Origin: Tessaracoccus defluvii
Lineage (GTDB): Bacteria > Actinomycetota > Actinomycetes > Propionibacteriales > Propionibacteriaceae
Assembly (NCBI RefSeq): GCF_014489575.1
Contig: NZ_CP060789.1
Coordinates: forward strand, 3,286,001 to 3,350,000
Length of the DNA stretch: 64,000 nt
Direction of reading: 5' to 3'
A model generated the notes under the pieces. That model was not told the DNA's origin. It worked only from the letters and a program-made list of their open reading frames with translations, and made no database searches. Both the position numbers and the translations under genes were made by a program. Positions 17,132-27,097 of this stretch are shown piece after piece; within the stretch, counting starts at the first letter, position 1; every line of letters starts with the position of its first letter.

Positions 17132-19155
17132 GTGTCCGAACCCACCTCTCCCTGGTACGACCTCGACTCCTACATCACGACACCCCGGCTCGGTGGCCTG
17201 GCCCTCAGCCTCGACGGCGGCACGCTGGTCTGCGGTGTGCAGGGCCCCGACAACGACGCGACCGGCTATGTGACGTCCCTGTGGCGCGTCGACGTCGACG
17301 GCGGTCGGGCGGCCACGCGGCTGACCCGTTCCGTCAAGGGCGAGGCCATCGCGGCCTTCCTGCGCGACGGGTCCCTGGTGTTCACGTCCAAGCGCGACGT
17401 GCCCGCCGCGGGCGAGGACGCGACCAAGGACTCCACGAACGCGCTGTGGTGCCTGCCTGCGGGTGGTGGCGAGGCCTATGTGCTGGCGCGCCGCGACGGC
17501 GGCTGGGGCAGCGTGCTGACCAGCCCCGAGACCGACCGCGTGGTGCTGGGCGTCTCGATGCACGCCGGTGTCGCCGACGACGAGGCCGACGCCGCGAAGC
17601 GTGCGGCCCGCAAGGACAAGAAGGTCTCGGCGATCCTGCACGACGGCTACCCCGTCCGCTACTGGGACCACGACCTCGGCCCCGAGAATCCGCGGCTCCG
17701 CGCCGCCACCGTCACGGGCGACGGCGACCTGACTCTCAGCGACGTCACCGACCTGACCGGCGACGTCGGCCCGGCCCTCGACGGCGTCGCCTACTCGCGT
17801 GACGGCGGCACGATCGTCGCCGAATGGACCGACCGGCTCGCCGGCGGCGTCTCGGTGACGCGGCTGATCGCCATCGACCCGGAGACGGGGGAGCGGCGCA
17901 TCATCGCCGCCGCCGACGACGCCGAGTTCGGCGGCGCCGTCCTCAGCGCCGACGGCCGGACCGCCGTGTGCTCCAGGTACCGGATCCCGACCGCCGACAT
18001 CGCACCCGACTGGAAGCTGTGGCTCGTCGACGTGGCCACCGGGGAGGGCCGGTTCCTGGCCGAGGACTGGGACCGCGTGGCCCACCCGGTCGCGTTCAGC
18101 CCCGACGGCGCCACCGTCTACGTGACCGCCGACGACGACGGCGCGGCGCCCCTGTTCGCCGTCGACGTGGCGACCGGCGCGGTCCGCCGCCTCACGCAGG
18201 ACGGGGCGCATGCCTCCGCGCTGCTGAGCCCCGACGGCTCCACGCTGTACGCGGTGCGGTCGTCGTGGATGAACCCGGGGGAGATCGTCGCCGTCGACAT
18301 CGCCACCGCGCAGAGCCGCGTCCTGCGCGCCCCCGCCGAGTACCCGGCGCTGCCCGGGCGGGTCGAGCGGGTCGAGACGACCGCCGTCGACGGCACCCGC
18401 GTGCCCGGCTGGCTCGTGCTCCCCGACGGCGCCTCCGCCGACGCGCCCGCCCCGCTGACGGTGTGGGTGCACGGAGGCCCGGTCAGCTCGTGGAACGCCT
18501 GGTCGTGGCGCTGGTGCCCGTGGCTGCTCGCGTCACGCGGCCAGGCCGTCCTGCTGCCGGATCCTGCGCTGTCCACCGGCTACGGGTTCGAGTACCTGCA
18601 GCGCGGCTGGGGCCAGTGGGGCGGCGCCCCGTACACCGACGTCATGGCGCTGACGGATGAGGTCGAGGCCCGCGCCGACGTCCGTGACGACGCGTCGACC
18701 ATGATGGGCGGCTCGTTCGGCGGCTATATGGCCAACTGGATCGCGACGCAGACCGACCGCTTCCGCGCCATCGTGACGCACGCGTCGCTGTGGGACCTCG
18801 AGAGCTTCGGGCCGACGACGGACGCCTCGTGGTACTGGAGCCGGGAGCTGACGCCGGAGATGGCGGCCCGGTTCTCGCCCCACCGGTACGTGTCGCAGAT
18901 CTCGACCCCGATGCTGGTGATCCACGGCGACCGGGACTACCGGGTGCCGATCGGCCAGGGGCTGGCGCTGTGGTGGGAGCTGAACCGGATGCACCAGGGG
19001 ACCCGGCGGAACTGCCGCACCGGTTCCTGTACTACCCGGACGAGAACCACTGGATCCTGACGCCGCAGCACGCGAAGCTCTGGTACGAGACGGTGATCGA
19101 GTTCCTGGCGGCACATCGCGAGGGTCGGCTGCCGGGACGCCCCGAGCTGGTGTGA
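17132..19155 (+). CDS. S9-family prolyl oligopeptidase-like peptidase (frameshift near 19002)
   Basis: A cytoplasmic two-domain peptidase of about 674 aa: an N-terminal beta-propeller with WD40/TolB-like repeats (for example [17 protein letters not shown]) and a C-terminal alpha/beta hydrolase. The nucleophile S528 lies in GGSFGGYM, the acid in HGDRDYRVP and the histidine in YYPDENHWI. The last motif is in another frame: a C is missing from ACCCGG at 19001-19006, after NRMHQGT. With the base restored the protein ends ...LPGRPELV at 19155. The GTG start at 17132 has no strong ribosome site. It is probably an acylaminoacyl peptidase-like enzyme. Confidence 0.8.
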
Positions 19156-19160
19156 GTCGT

Positions 19161-19202
19161 TCGCTGAGGAGCCGCGAGGTACGAGCGGCGTCTCGAAGGG
19201 CC
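19161..19202 (-). repeat. Interspersed repeat, copy A
   Basis: The minus strand matches the sequence at 48064-48106 with about four differences over 43 bases, including a 22-base identical core at 19181-19202. It lies in the short gap between the S9 peptidase and the metallo-hydrolase genes. It has partial dyad symmetry (CCGC...GCGG), like extragenic palindromic repeats. Confidence 0.65.
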
Positions 19203-19218
19203 CGCTAGCCTCGTTGTC

Positions 19219-20013
19219 GTGACCGACAGCGCAGCCAGCACCCGACCCCTTCTCACCTGGCTCGGCCAGGCCGGCGTCATCATCGAGGCCGGCGACACCC
19301 GGCTCGTCATCGACCCGTTCCTCTCACCGCACCCGAAGCGGACGCTCCCCGTCCCCGACATCGCCCTGCTCGACCTCGCCCGGATGGCCGCCGTCCTGTG
19401 CACGCACGAACACGACGACCATCTCGACCCCGGCTCGATCCGCGCCGTCCGGGCATCCTCGCCCGACGCCGCCATCGTCGTGCCGGCGCCGCTCGCCGAC
19501 GAGGTCCGCGCCAGCTTCGGCGGCGACGTCGTCGGGGCAGTGCCCGGCGAACCGATCTCCATCGGCGACGCCGTCGTGACCCCCGTGCCCGCCTGGCACG
19601 CCGTCAACACCGACGAGCCGATCGGTGACTGGGCCACGGAGACGACGACGGCCCGGTTTCTCGGCTACGTCGTCGCCCTCGGCTATGAGGTGCTGTTCCA
19701 TTCGGGTGACACCGTCCGCAGCCCGGAGATGGCCGACACCCTCCGGGCCCACGGCGTCACCGCCGCCCTGCTCCCGATCAACGGCCGCGACGCGCAGCGC
19801 GAGGCGATGAACATCGTCGGCAACCTGACCGCGGCCGAGTCGGCCGACCTTGCCGCCGACGCCGGAGCGACGCTGCTGGTGCCGATCCACTGGGACATGT
19901 TCGCCAACAACCCCGGCGATCCGGAGGAGGCGCGGGCCGAGGCAGCGCGACGCGGGCTGGGCTGCCAGGTGCTCCGGCACTACGAGCGGGTGCCGCTGGC
20001 CCCGACCAGGTAG
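19219..20013 (+). CDS. MBL-fold metal-dependent hydrolase (UlaG-like)
   Basis: A 264-aa metallo-beta-lactamase-fold protein with the zinc motif THEHDDHLD, a later histidine in TPVPAWHAV, an aspartate in LFHSGDTV and a C-terminal VPIHWDMF, all matching the L-ascorbate-6-phosphate lactonase-like branch. The substrate is unknown; no ascorbate pathway genes are nearby. The gene begins with GTG and ends just before a strong hairpin. Confidence 0.82.
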   Translation: MTDSAASTRPLLTWLGQAGVIIEAGDTRLVIDPFLSPHPKRTLPVPDIALLDLARMAAVLCTHEHDDHLDPGSIRAVRASSPDAAIVVPAPLADEVRASFGGDVVGAVPGEPISIGDAVVTPVPAWHAVNTDEPIGDWATETTTARFLGYVVALGYEVLFHSGDTVRSPEMADTLRAHGVTAALLPINGRDAQREAMNIVGNLTAAESADLAADAGATLLVPIHWDMFANNPGDPEEARAEAARRGLGCQVLRHYERVPLAPTR

Positions 20014-20037
20014 GCCGGAGGGCCCGAGGCGTGGGAC

Positions 20038-20082
20038 CGCCGACGAGTCAGGTCCCCCCAATGTTCATCTGACTCGCCGGCG
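20038..20082. terminator. Terminator hairpin between convergent genes
   Basis: CGCCGACGAGTCAG pairs with CTGACTCGCCGGCG (14-bp stem with one mismatch) across a 17-base loop. It sits between the metallo-hydrolase gene and the facing membrane-protein gene and could serve both directions. Confidence 0.7.
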
Positions 20083-20101
20083 GGGTTCTTGGGTGAGCGG
20101 T

Positions 20102-20704
20102 TCAGTGCCCGGGGCGCGGATCGAAGGGCTGAGGCTCAGGCTGTGCGTCCAAGGTCGGGCCCGGCGCGGCGTCGCCGTCGCTGGCTGCGGTCGGGCGGGG
20201 CGTGCGGCGCCTGCGTCCGGCCAGCAGCAGGATCAGCGATGAACCGGCGAGATGGGCCGCGGCTCCCAGCCCGAGGATGATGAGCAGCGACTCCGACCGA
20301 CGATCCTTCATCTGCCACATCGACCACTCGTGGGCGTGGGAGGTGGCCGTCATCTGTGCCTCCAGGAGTCGTGCCTGCCCTTGCAGGAGCGAGTCGTTCT
20401 GCTTGCCGACGATCTCGAGCATGTCGTTGGTGTACCAACCGTTGACCACCTGCTGTTTCGGGGCGCTGTCGGCCGAGTAGTCGCGAAGGTCCTTGAGTGC
20501 CGCGGCGCCGCTGAAGTCGTCCGCGAAGCCTGACTGGACCGTGGATCGGCCCTCTGCGGGCGGTTCGGGGAGGACGGGGAATGGCTGCCGCATCAGGACG
20601 ATGATCGCGATCATGACCGCCGTCCAGACGACGAGGCGGTACACGTGGAGGGCTGCGGGGGCCGGGCTCGTCCCGGGGATGGCTTGGGAGACTGCGTGGG
20701 GCAT
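20102..20704 (-). CDS. Hypothetical two-TM membrane protein
   Basis: A 200-aa protein with membrane segments at about residues 24-40 (VVWTAVMIAIIVLM) and 143-163 (LLIILGLGAAAHLAGSSLIL), enclosing an extracytoplasmic alpha-helical, Gln/Ala/Ser-rich region of about 100 residues, and a Pro/Asp-rich C-terminal tail. GAAAGG precedes the ATG. No family is recognised. Confidence 0.7.
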   Translation of the reverse strand: MPHAVSQAIPGTSPAPAALHVYRLVVWTAVMIAIIVLMRQPFPVLPEPPAEGRSTVQSGFADDFSGAAALKDLRDYSADSAPKQQVVNGWYTNDMLEIVGKQNDSLLQGQARLLEAQMTATSHAHEWSMWQMKDRRSESLLIILGLGAAAHLAGSSLILLLAGRRRRTPRPTAASDGDAAPGPTLDAQPEPQPFDPRPGH

Positions 20705-20821
20705 GGAGTGCCTTTCATCAGGAGGTGGTGATGGTCCAGGCGCCGTCGGCCGTGGTGACCAGCAGCCGTGGGTCGATGGGTCAACGATCCCAAGTCGGTG
20801 CGCAAAGGGCTTCTCGAGTCA

Positions 20822-20839
20822 CGATAAGAGGGGTTATCG
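20822..20839. promoter_or_regulatory. Operator candidate upstream of the restriction locus
   Basis: CGATAA, six bases (gagggg), TTATCG: a perfect inverted repeat 60 bp before the start of the HTH-methylase gene. The HTH in that gene could be the reader, giving autoregulation of the modification locus. Only one site is seen. Confidence 0.45.
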
Positions 20840-20898
20840 GTAATACGAGGTGTCCGTGTCGACCCTCTCGCTAGTGTGGGCATCGAAGGGAGGCAACC

Positions 20899-22760
20899 AT
20901 GCTCATCACAGCTACCGACGTGGCGATGATCGCCCGGGTCCGCCGTCCCGTCGTCTCCGTGTGGCGAAAACGTTACGTCGGTGTAGACGCCTTTCCTGAG
21001 CCCGTCGCCGACGGAGCGTTCGACGCGGCCCACGTCGTCGCGTGGCTGGCCGAGCATGGCCGTGGGAACAACCGCCAGCCTGAGCGCATGCTGCCACTGC
21101 TCACCATGTTGAGCGAGGCGCGCGCCGACGTGACGCGGGCGATGGACCTTTCAGCCGTGCTGGCGTTCCGCGCGGCCTTCGGCGAAACCCTCGTCGACCA
21201 CCTCTCGGATGCTCCCGGCCGCGCCATCGATGCGGTCGAACGGCTCGATCGCCTCACGTGCTTCGCCCGCGAGGTCCGCGCCCTGGGCGATGAGCTTCCG
21301 AGGACGGCCCTCGCGGTCGACGCATTCCTCGACGAGCGCTTCGGAGCGGCCGACGCCATGCAGTGGTTCACCGACGACTGCCTGGTGCGCCATCTTCCGC
21401 TCTTCGGCGCCGCCGCGCTGTCGGCAGAGGCCGCGGAACTGATCGCGCACGCCGCGCTCACCCTGACGGACGGGGCAGGGGGCCGGGGTCTGCTTGACGC
21501 GGCCGGCACCGGCTTCGCCTGGCTGTCTCGGTTGCCCGCGGAGTGGCCCGGCCGCGTCGGCATCCGTCTCGACGAATCGCCCGTGGGCCGCCACACCCGC
21601 CGGGTCCTCCAGACGGGCGACTGGGACACGTACGCGGTCGCCGACGAGCGGGGATGGGGTGTCGCTGTGCATGCCGCCCTCGACGCCGATGACGCGGAGC
21701 TCTTCAGGCGCGCCGCGCTCGTCGATGACGATCAGATTCGGCTCCTCGTCGGACCCGCGCGCCTCCTGTGTGACGAGACGGGTGATGTGGTCGCCCGGGA
21801 TGAACTTCTCCGCGACGGCGTCGTCAGGGCGGTGGTGAAGCTCCCGGCGGGCTGCCGCCCCGCCCATCCGCGGGAAGCGTTGGCGATGTGGCTGGTGGCG
21901 GAGCGTGACGAGTTGCCGTTCGAGCACCATCGCACCTTCGTGGCCGACCTCACTGGCGTCGCGCTGACTGCCGAGCTGATCGGCGACCTCGCCCGGGACC
22001 TCGCCGTCGCCGCCCTGGACGCCGCTGTTCAGCAGCACCGCTCCTGGCGCGTCCTTCGGCCGGTGCTCACCCGGCACCTCCTCGCCCGCGGCGGCTCACT
22101 GGTGGCTGTTTCCGCCGTTCCCGCCCGTCGGGCCGCAGCAGACTTCTCCGCCGATGAGCTGCCAGCCATGGCCGCCCAGCTCGGGTTGGCGGGTTTTCCT
22201 GCCCTGTCGCGCGGCCCCGGGACCGGTAGGCGTGAGGTTTCCGCCCAGGCTGGTATCGCGGACGGCTGGCTCAGGCTGGTCTCCGGCTCACGGCTCCCGC
22301 TCGCGGAGCTGGGCAACGGAGACCTCGCCGTCTGGACAGTGGCCGAGGGCCGACTGGACCGCAGCGTGGGCGTCGACAGGCTCACTGCGCTGGCGCACCG
22401 TCGCGCCTGGCTGACCCGGCCCGGCGATGTCATCATCGGCCCCGGGCCGAGCGCCGTCGTCGACGCTCACGGCGGATCCCTCGTCGCCGCCCCGCCCGGG
22501 CCCTGCGTTTGACGGCGAAGGCGCCGGTGACCGCTGGGCAGCTTTCCCGCGCCGTCGCTGCTGCGCCCCGCGGCACCAAGCCGCCGCAGTGGCGGCTGAC
22601 CGCCCTGGATGCCGCCCAGCGCGATGCGCTGTCCGCGGCTTCTGACAAGATCGGGCAGCGTCGGGCCGAGCTCGATGCCCAGCTCGACGCCCTGAACACG
22701 TTCGAGGACGCACTCCTCGACGCCTGCGAGACCACCACAATCACCCTGGAGACCCGCTGA
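20899..22760 (+). CDS. HTH / degenerate N6-methylase / target-recognition protein (frameshift near 22500)
   Basis: Read as one protein of about 620 aa. Residues 5-25 form an HTH (TDVAMIARVRRPVVSVWRKR), followed by AWLAEHGRGNN, the N-terminus of actinobacterial HTH-containing N-6 DNA methylases. The methylase core is degraded: the SAM motif DPxxGSG is DAAGTG at 200-205 and the catalytic NPP[FY] is absent (RLLVGPARLL at 281-290), though the late helix LLRDGVVRAVVKLPAG survives. The C-terminal part (LAELGNGDLAVWT...GDVIIG...HGGSLVAAP) looks like an HsdS target-recognition domain. The frame stops at 22512, but one extra base in the CCCGGGCCC at 22495-22503 joins it to the next frame, whose helical tail (RRAELDAQLDALNTFEDALL) resembles HsdS coiled coils. 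It is 2 bp from hsdM. GGGAGG precedes the ATG. Confidence 0.65.
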
Positions 22761-22762
22761 CC

Positions 22763-24346
22763 ATGGCCAAAACACCCGCCGCCCCTGCCGCACCCTGCAC
22801 CGCCAAGGAGCTCAAAGACCTGCTGTGGAAGTCCGCTGACAAGCTGCGCGGCTCGCTGGACGCCAGCCAGTACAAGGACATCGTGCTGGGGCTGGTGTTC
22901 CTCAAGTACGTCTCGGATGCGTTCGAGGAGCGCCGCGAGCAGATCCGTGACGAACTGATCGTCGAGGGCTACGACGAGGCCACCGTCGCCGAGACCCTCG
23001 AGGACCGCGACGAGTACACCGGCTCCCAGGTGTTCTGGGTGCCGCAGAACGCCCGCTGGTCCTACCTCGCCGACAACGCCAAGGGCACGCCGGACAAGTC
23101 CACCGGCGAGTTGGTCGATGACGCGATGCGCCTGCTGATGGAGGAGAACAAGTCGCTGGCCGGCACCCTGCCGCTGGCGTTCAACCGGTCCAGCGTGGAC
23201 ATGCGCCGCCTCTCGGAGCTGATCGACCTGCTCAACGGCGCCCGCTTCACCGGCTCCGGCGCCACCAGGGCACGCGACCTCCTGGGCGAGGTCTACGAGT
23301 ATTTCCTGGAGAAGTTCGCCCGCGCGGAGGGCAAGCGCGGCGGCGAGTTCTACACCCCGGCCGGCGTGGTGCGGGTGCTGGTCGAGGTGCTGCGCCCCAC
23401 GTCGGGCCGCGTCTACGACCCCTGCTGCGGTTCGGGGGGCATGTTCGTGCAGGCGGAGAAGTTCCTCGAGTCGCACCACCGCTCGCCTGGCAGCATCTCC
23501 GTCTACGGCCAGGAGCTCAACGAGCGCACCTGGCGGATGGCGAAGATGAACCTGGCCATCCACGGGATCCTCGGCAACCTCGGCTCCACCTGGGGCGACA
23601 CCTTCGCCCGCGACCTCCACCCGGACCTCAAGGCCGACGTGGTGATGGCCAACCCGCCGTTCAACATCAAGGACTGGGCCCGCCGCGAGGACGACGCCCG
23701 CTGGGCCTACGGCGTGCCCCCGGCCGGGAACGCCAACTACGCCTGGCTCCAGCACATCCTCAGCAAGCTCACCCCAGACGGCCAGGCGGGCGTGGTGATG
23801 GCCAACGGCTCGATGTCGTCCAACAGCGGCGGGGAGGGCCAGATCCGCGCCGAGATGGTGGAGGCGGACGTGGTGAGCTGCATGGTGGCACTGCCCACTC
23901 AGCTGTTCCGCTCCACCGGCATCCCGGTGTGCGTGTGGTTCCTGGCCAGGAACAAGGGTGCCTCCGGGGAGGCGAAGACAGACCGCCGCCGCCAGACGCT
24001 GTTCATCGACGCCCGCAACCTCGGCCACATGGTCGACCGCGCCGAGCGGGCACTGAGTGACGACGACATCGCCCAGATCGCGGGCACCTTCGCCGCTTGG
24101 CGCGGCATCGAGGGCGAGTATGAGGACGTCCCCGGCTTCTGCCGCTCTGTCCCGACGGCGGAGATCAAGGCCGCGGGCTACGCGCTAACCCCGGGCCGCT
24201 ACGTCGGCACCGCGCCGATCGAGGACGACGGTGAACCGCTCGACGAGAAGATCGAGCGGCTCACCAAGGAACTGTTCGAGGCGATGGACGAGTCCGCACG
24301 CCTCGACGCGGTCGTCCGCGAGCAGTTGGGAAGGGTCGGTCGATGA
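22763..24346 (+). CDS. hsdM: Type I restriction-modification methylase subunit HsdM
   Basis: A 527-aa N6-adenine methyltransferase subunit. The N-terminal HsdM_N domain (residues about 15-160) is followed by the methylase with motif I YDPCCGSGG at 218-226 and catalytic NPPF at 297-300, plus GGEFYTPAGVVRVLVEVL. All key residues are present. It follows the HTH-methylase gene after 2 bp and overlaps hsdS by 4 bp (ATGA). It would methylate with HsdS alone; cleavage needs the HsdR encoded 15 kb away. Confidence 0.92.
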   Translation: MAKTPAAPAAPCTAKELKDLLWKSADKLRGSLDASQYKDIVLGLVFLKYVSDAFEERREQIRDELIVEGYDEATVAETLEDRDEYTGSQVFWVPQNARWSYLADNAKGTPDKSTGELVDDAMRLLMEENKSLAGTLPLAFNRSSVDMRRLSELIDLLNGARFTGSGATRARDLLGEVYEYFLEKFARAEGKRGGEFYTPAGVVRVLVEVLRPTSGRVYDPCCGSGGMFVQAEKFLESHHRSPGSISVYGQELNERTWRMAKMNLAIHGILGNLGSTWGDTFARDLHPDLKADVVMANPPFNIKDWARREDDARWAYGVPPAGNANYAWLQHILSKLTPDGQAGVVMANGSMSSNSGGEGQIRAEMVEADVVSCMVALPTQLFRSTGIPVCVWFLARNKGASGEAKTDRRRQTLFIDARNLGHMVDRAERALSDDDIAQIAGTFAAWRGIEGEYEDVPGFCRSVPTAEIKAAGYALTPGRYVGTAPIEDDGEPLDEKIERLTKELFEAMDESARLDAVVREQLGRVGR

Positions 24347-25440
24347 CGTACGTTGCTCTGGGCGATGTCTCGCTGAACTTGGACGCGAAGAGGGTGCCCG
24401 TCCGCGCGTCGTTCCGTCGGCCTGGCCCATACCCCTATTACGGGGCGTCCGGGATCGTCGATTGGGTGAGTGACTTCCTCTTCGAGGGCCGGCACCTGCT
24501 CGTTGCCGAGGACGGTGAGAATCTCCGAAGCCGCAGCACGCCCATTGCGTTCTTGGCGGATGGACAGTTTTGGGTCAACAATCACGCGCACGTGTTGACG
24601 GCGAGACCAGGTGTTTCCGATATCCGGTACCTCTGCTACCAGCTACAGCTGATAGACGTCACGGGATATCTGACGGGCTCAGCTCAACCCAAGCTCAACC
24701 GGTCCGCCCTCGACAGTATCCAGATCTGGTTGCCTGACCTCGCCACCCAAACCGCCATCGCCGACGTCCTGGGAGCGCTGGACGACAAGATCGCCGTGAA
24801 CGAGCGGGCCAACTCGATTGCGTCTGCATTGTCGCAGTCGCTGCTCGCTCGCGCATCTGCCTCAGTTCCGTCGGTCCCACTGGGCCAGCTCGCCGTCGTC
24901 CCGAGGCGGACAGTCACACCAGTTCCGGGTGGCGTGTGGCACTTCAGTCTGCCTGCCTTCGACGATGGGGAGGTCCCCAAGCTGGAGGACGGGACCGATA
25001 TCAAGAGCGCCAAGCAGCGCCTGGATCGGCCATCTGTGCTGCTCTCCAAGCTGAACCCGCGCATCCCTCGAGTGTGGGATGCGGCGAAGATCCCGGAGAT
25101 GCATCCCGCTGTGGCGTCGACGGAGTTCATCGTGCTTGAACCGCGGTCGGGATCAACCGCTGAACTAGCAGCAGTTCTGAGGATGCCCGCAACGGTCGAT
25201 GGCCTCCAGTCACTGGCCCGCGGTACTTCGGGATCCCACCAGAGGGTGAGTCCAGCTGACGCTATGGCTCTTGAGGTCCCGGACGTCACACAGCTCCCCG
25301 CCGAACTACGCCGCACGCTGACCGACTTGGCCACGGCGTCGGCCAGCAGACGCACAGAGTCGGGGCGCCTCGCCGCGACCCGCGACGCTCTCCTTCCCGA
25401 GCTCATGTCCGGCCGGCTCACCGTAGGGGAGGTCGCTTGA
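24343..25440 (+). CDS. hsdS: Type I restriction-modification specificity subunit HsdS
   Basis: A 365-aa specificity protein with two target-recognition domains separated and followed by conserved helices: the first (residues about 1-130) ends in LPDLATQTAIADVLGALDDKI, the second (about 175-310) ends in a helical tail finishing LLPELMSGRLTVGEV, the usual HsdS C-terminus. The recognition sequence is not predictable. Base composition is less GC-rich than hsdM, as is normal for exchanged recognition domains. It starts within the hsdM stop. Confidence 0.9.
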   Translation: MTYVALGDVSLNLDAKRVPVRASFRRPGPYPYYGASGIVDWVSDFLFEGRHLLVAEDGENLRSRSTPIAFLADGQFWVNNHAHVLTARPGVSDIRYLCYQLQLIDVTGYLTGSAQPKLNRSALDSIQIWLPDLATQTAIADVLGALDDKIAVNERANSIASALSQSLLARASASVPSVPLGQLAVVPRRTVTPVPGGVWHFSLPAFDDGEVPKLEDGTDIKSAKQRLDRPSVLLSKLNPRIPRVWDAAKIPEMHPAVASTEFIVLEPRSGSTAELAAVLRMPATVDGLQSLARGTSGSHQRVSPADAMALEVPDVTQLPAELRRTLTDLATASASRRTESGRLAATRDALLPELMSGRLTVGEVA

Positions 25441-25565
25441 CCCCGCGGCGCCGTCGTCGGGGCAACTCATGCCCGGCTCGTGGACCGTCGGAATGCCGTA
25501 TCCGTGCGTCTCCATCGGGGATCGGTCACGCAGGAACGGAGGGGGCATCGCCGCTGACGACGTTC

Positions 25566-26561
25566 TCAGGCGCGGCGGAAGACCTGCCCGGCGCTGGGCA
25601 TTGCCTTCCCCAGGCCCCAGACCCGCCACGTGCCGTCCTCGATCTTGACGAGGGTCATGAAGACGACGTCCGACAGGATGAAGGAACCGAACGCCTGGGC
25701 CGCGTGCGCCGCCTCGGGTACGAAGTGGACGAAGCAGATGTCGTCGCTGTCCACCGCCGGGAAGACGCGGGAAGCGATGCCGAAACCCTCCAGCAGATCG
25801 TTGGCCCACCCGAAGTCGCCGAACGCGCCTGGGTTGAGGGTCAGCTCAACGAGTGCAGCGTTGGGTGCTCCGCTTCCGTCCAGGGCGCCGAACCACATCA
25901 TGGCCACGTGGAGCGGATCCCTGAGGTCAGGGATGGCCAGGCCAGCGGCTGGGGTTGACTCGTCTTCCACGGCCACGAGCAGCGGAACGGCACTGATGTC
26001 CGCTCGGGGCGCCTCGCCCCACTGGTGCACGGCGTTCGCGAAGGTTGGGGCCAACGGAGCGAGTTTCGCCAGGAGATCGCCCAAGTTCGTGGGCGGGCGG
26101 ACTCGTCTGGTCGCGTCGCGGAGTAGGGCAGCACGGACTGCGTCGATGTCCACGGACCAGACCTGGAACAAGAACTGCTCTGGGTGCAGCACGTCGATCT
26201 CGAGCCGGTCCATCTCGTCGGTCGGGAAGTCTCTCAGGTTGACCGTGACGAGTGCGTCAGCTCCGGCGGCCACGGCGGCGGCGAGGACATGTCGATCCTT
26301 CGGATCACAGTTCACGGTGGCCTCGAGATGCTCATAGCCGGTCACCATCGCCTCCGGGAACGCCTCCGTCATCGCCTGAATGCGACGGGTTACGTCGTCT
26401 CGAGGGAGCCCAAGTTTCTCGACAAGCGCCCGGCTGGTCTCATCCAGGACGGCTTGAGACCATCGGGGAATGAACAGGCCGTCCTCCGCCATGGTCAGGA
26501 GGACGCTCATGAGGTTGTAGGGGACCAGGACGTTGGCGTCGAGGAAGACGATGGGTGTCAT
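25566..26561 (-). CDS. PIN-domain toxin with an extra C-terminal domain
   Basis: A 331-aa protein. Residues 1-135 are a PIN ribonuclease domain with the acidic set D8 (FLDANVL), E41, D86/D89 and D111 (VNLRDFP), as in VapC-type toxins. After a short linker, residues about 165-331 form a second domain of alternating helices and strands ending VKIEDGTWRVWGLGKAM, which resembles an NTF2/SnoaL-like fold (inference only). VapC toxins are usually near 130 aa, so this is over twice the normal length. Its ATG overlaps the stop of the HTH gene by 4 bp, the usual toxin-antitoxin coupling. Confidence 0.72.
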   Translation of the reverse strand: MTPIVFLDANVLVPYNLMSVLLTMAEDGLFIPRWSQAVLDETSRALVEKLGLPRDDVTRRIQAMTEAFPEAMVTGYEHLEATVNCDPKDRHVLAAAVAAGADALVTVNLRDFPTDEMDRLEIDVLHPEQFLFQVWSVDIDAVRAALLRDATRRVRPPTNLGDLLAKLAPLAPTFANAVHQWGEAPRADISAVPLLVAVEDESTPAAGLAIPDLRDPLHVAMMWFGALDGSGAPNAALVELTLNPGAFGDFGWANDLLEGFGIASRVFPAVDSDDICFVHFVPEAAHAAQAFGSFILSDVVFMTLVKIEDGTWRVWGLGKAMPSAGQVFRRA

Positions 26562-26977
26562 CTTGTCTCGATGAATCCTTCGGTCTCGAGCTCAGGCGCG
26601 TAGGTCTCAGCCATCTCCGCGAGCGCCGCCGCCCGCCTCGCCGGAGCCTCCTTGAGGTAGGCCTCGATGGCGGCCCGAGTGACACGGCGGTGGACGCCTG
26701 CCGGCCTCTCAAACGGGATCAGGCCCTCGTCAAGGAGGCGCACAAGGCTCGGACGACTGATCCCGAGCAAGTTGGCGGCTTCCTGGGTCGAGAGGAGGGG
26801 CTTCGCCCTCGTCACGACGACGTCGTCACCCGCCTCCAGGCCGTCGACGATCTCCACGACCACCTTGAGTGCACGGGGCGTCAGCCGGTAGCGCCGCCCC
26901 TCGACTATCAGCTCGGCCATTGCGTCCTCGCTTGCCTCATCAAGGAAGACGAAGTCCGTCGGAGTGAGAGTTGACAT
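26558..26977 (-). CDS. HTH (excisionase-type) antitoxin
   Basis: A 139-aa protein with an excisionase/MerR-like HTH at residues 61-90 (LLSTQEAANLLGISRPSLVR) followed by a short C-terminal helix. It sits immediately upstream of the PIN gene with a 4-bp overlap, the order and coupling of antitoxin then toxin. The upstream DNA contains repeats of TTTCGTTT/GTTCGTTT on the minus strand that may be its operator. Confidence 0.75.
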   Translation of the reverse strand: MSTLTPTDFVFLDEASEDAMAELIVEGRRYRLTPRALKVVVEIVDGLEAGDDVVVTRAKPLLSTQEAANLLGISRPSLVRLLDEGLIPFERPAGVHRRVTRAAIEAYLKEAPARRAAALAEMAETYAPELETEGFIETR

Positions 26978-27058
26978 GCTCCAAGACTACTCTCAAACGA
27001 ACAAAACGAAACCCTCCGGCGCTGCGCTCCTGGCAAGGGTCTGGTCGACTCGGTGGAG

Positions 27059-27077
27059 ATCACTGAACAACAGTGAT
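27059..27077 (-). terminator. Hairpin downstream of the split methylase-hybrid gene
   Basis: ATCACTG, five bases, CAGTGAT: a perfect 7-bp stem 21 bp past the stop codon of the minus-strand fragment at 27098. No T run follows, so it is a weak terminator candidate. Confidence 0.35.
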
Positions 27078-27097
27078 GTGCATTGAAGGACAGTGAG

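Noticed and set aside
20899-22760. Annotating 22509-22760 as a separate 83-aa gene
   Set aside because: It has no ribosome site of its own; adding one base at 22498-22503 makes it the natural helical tail of the preceding protein.
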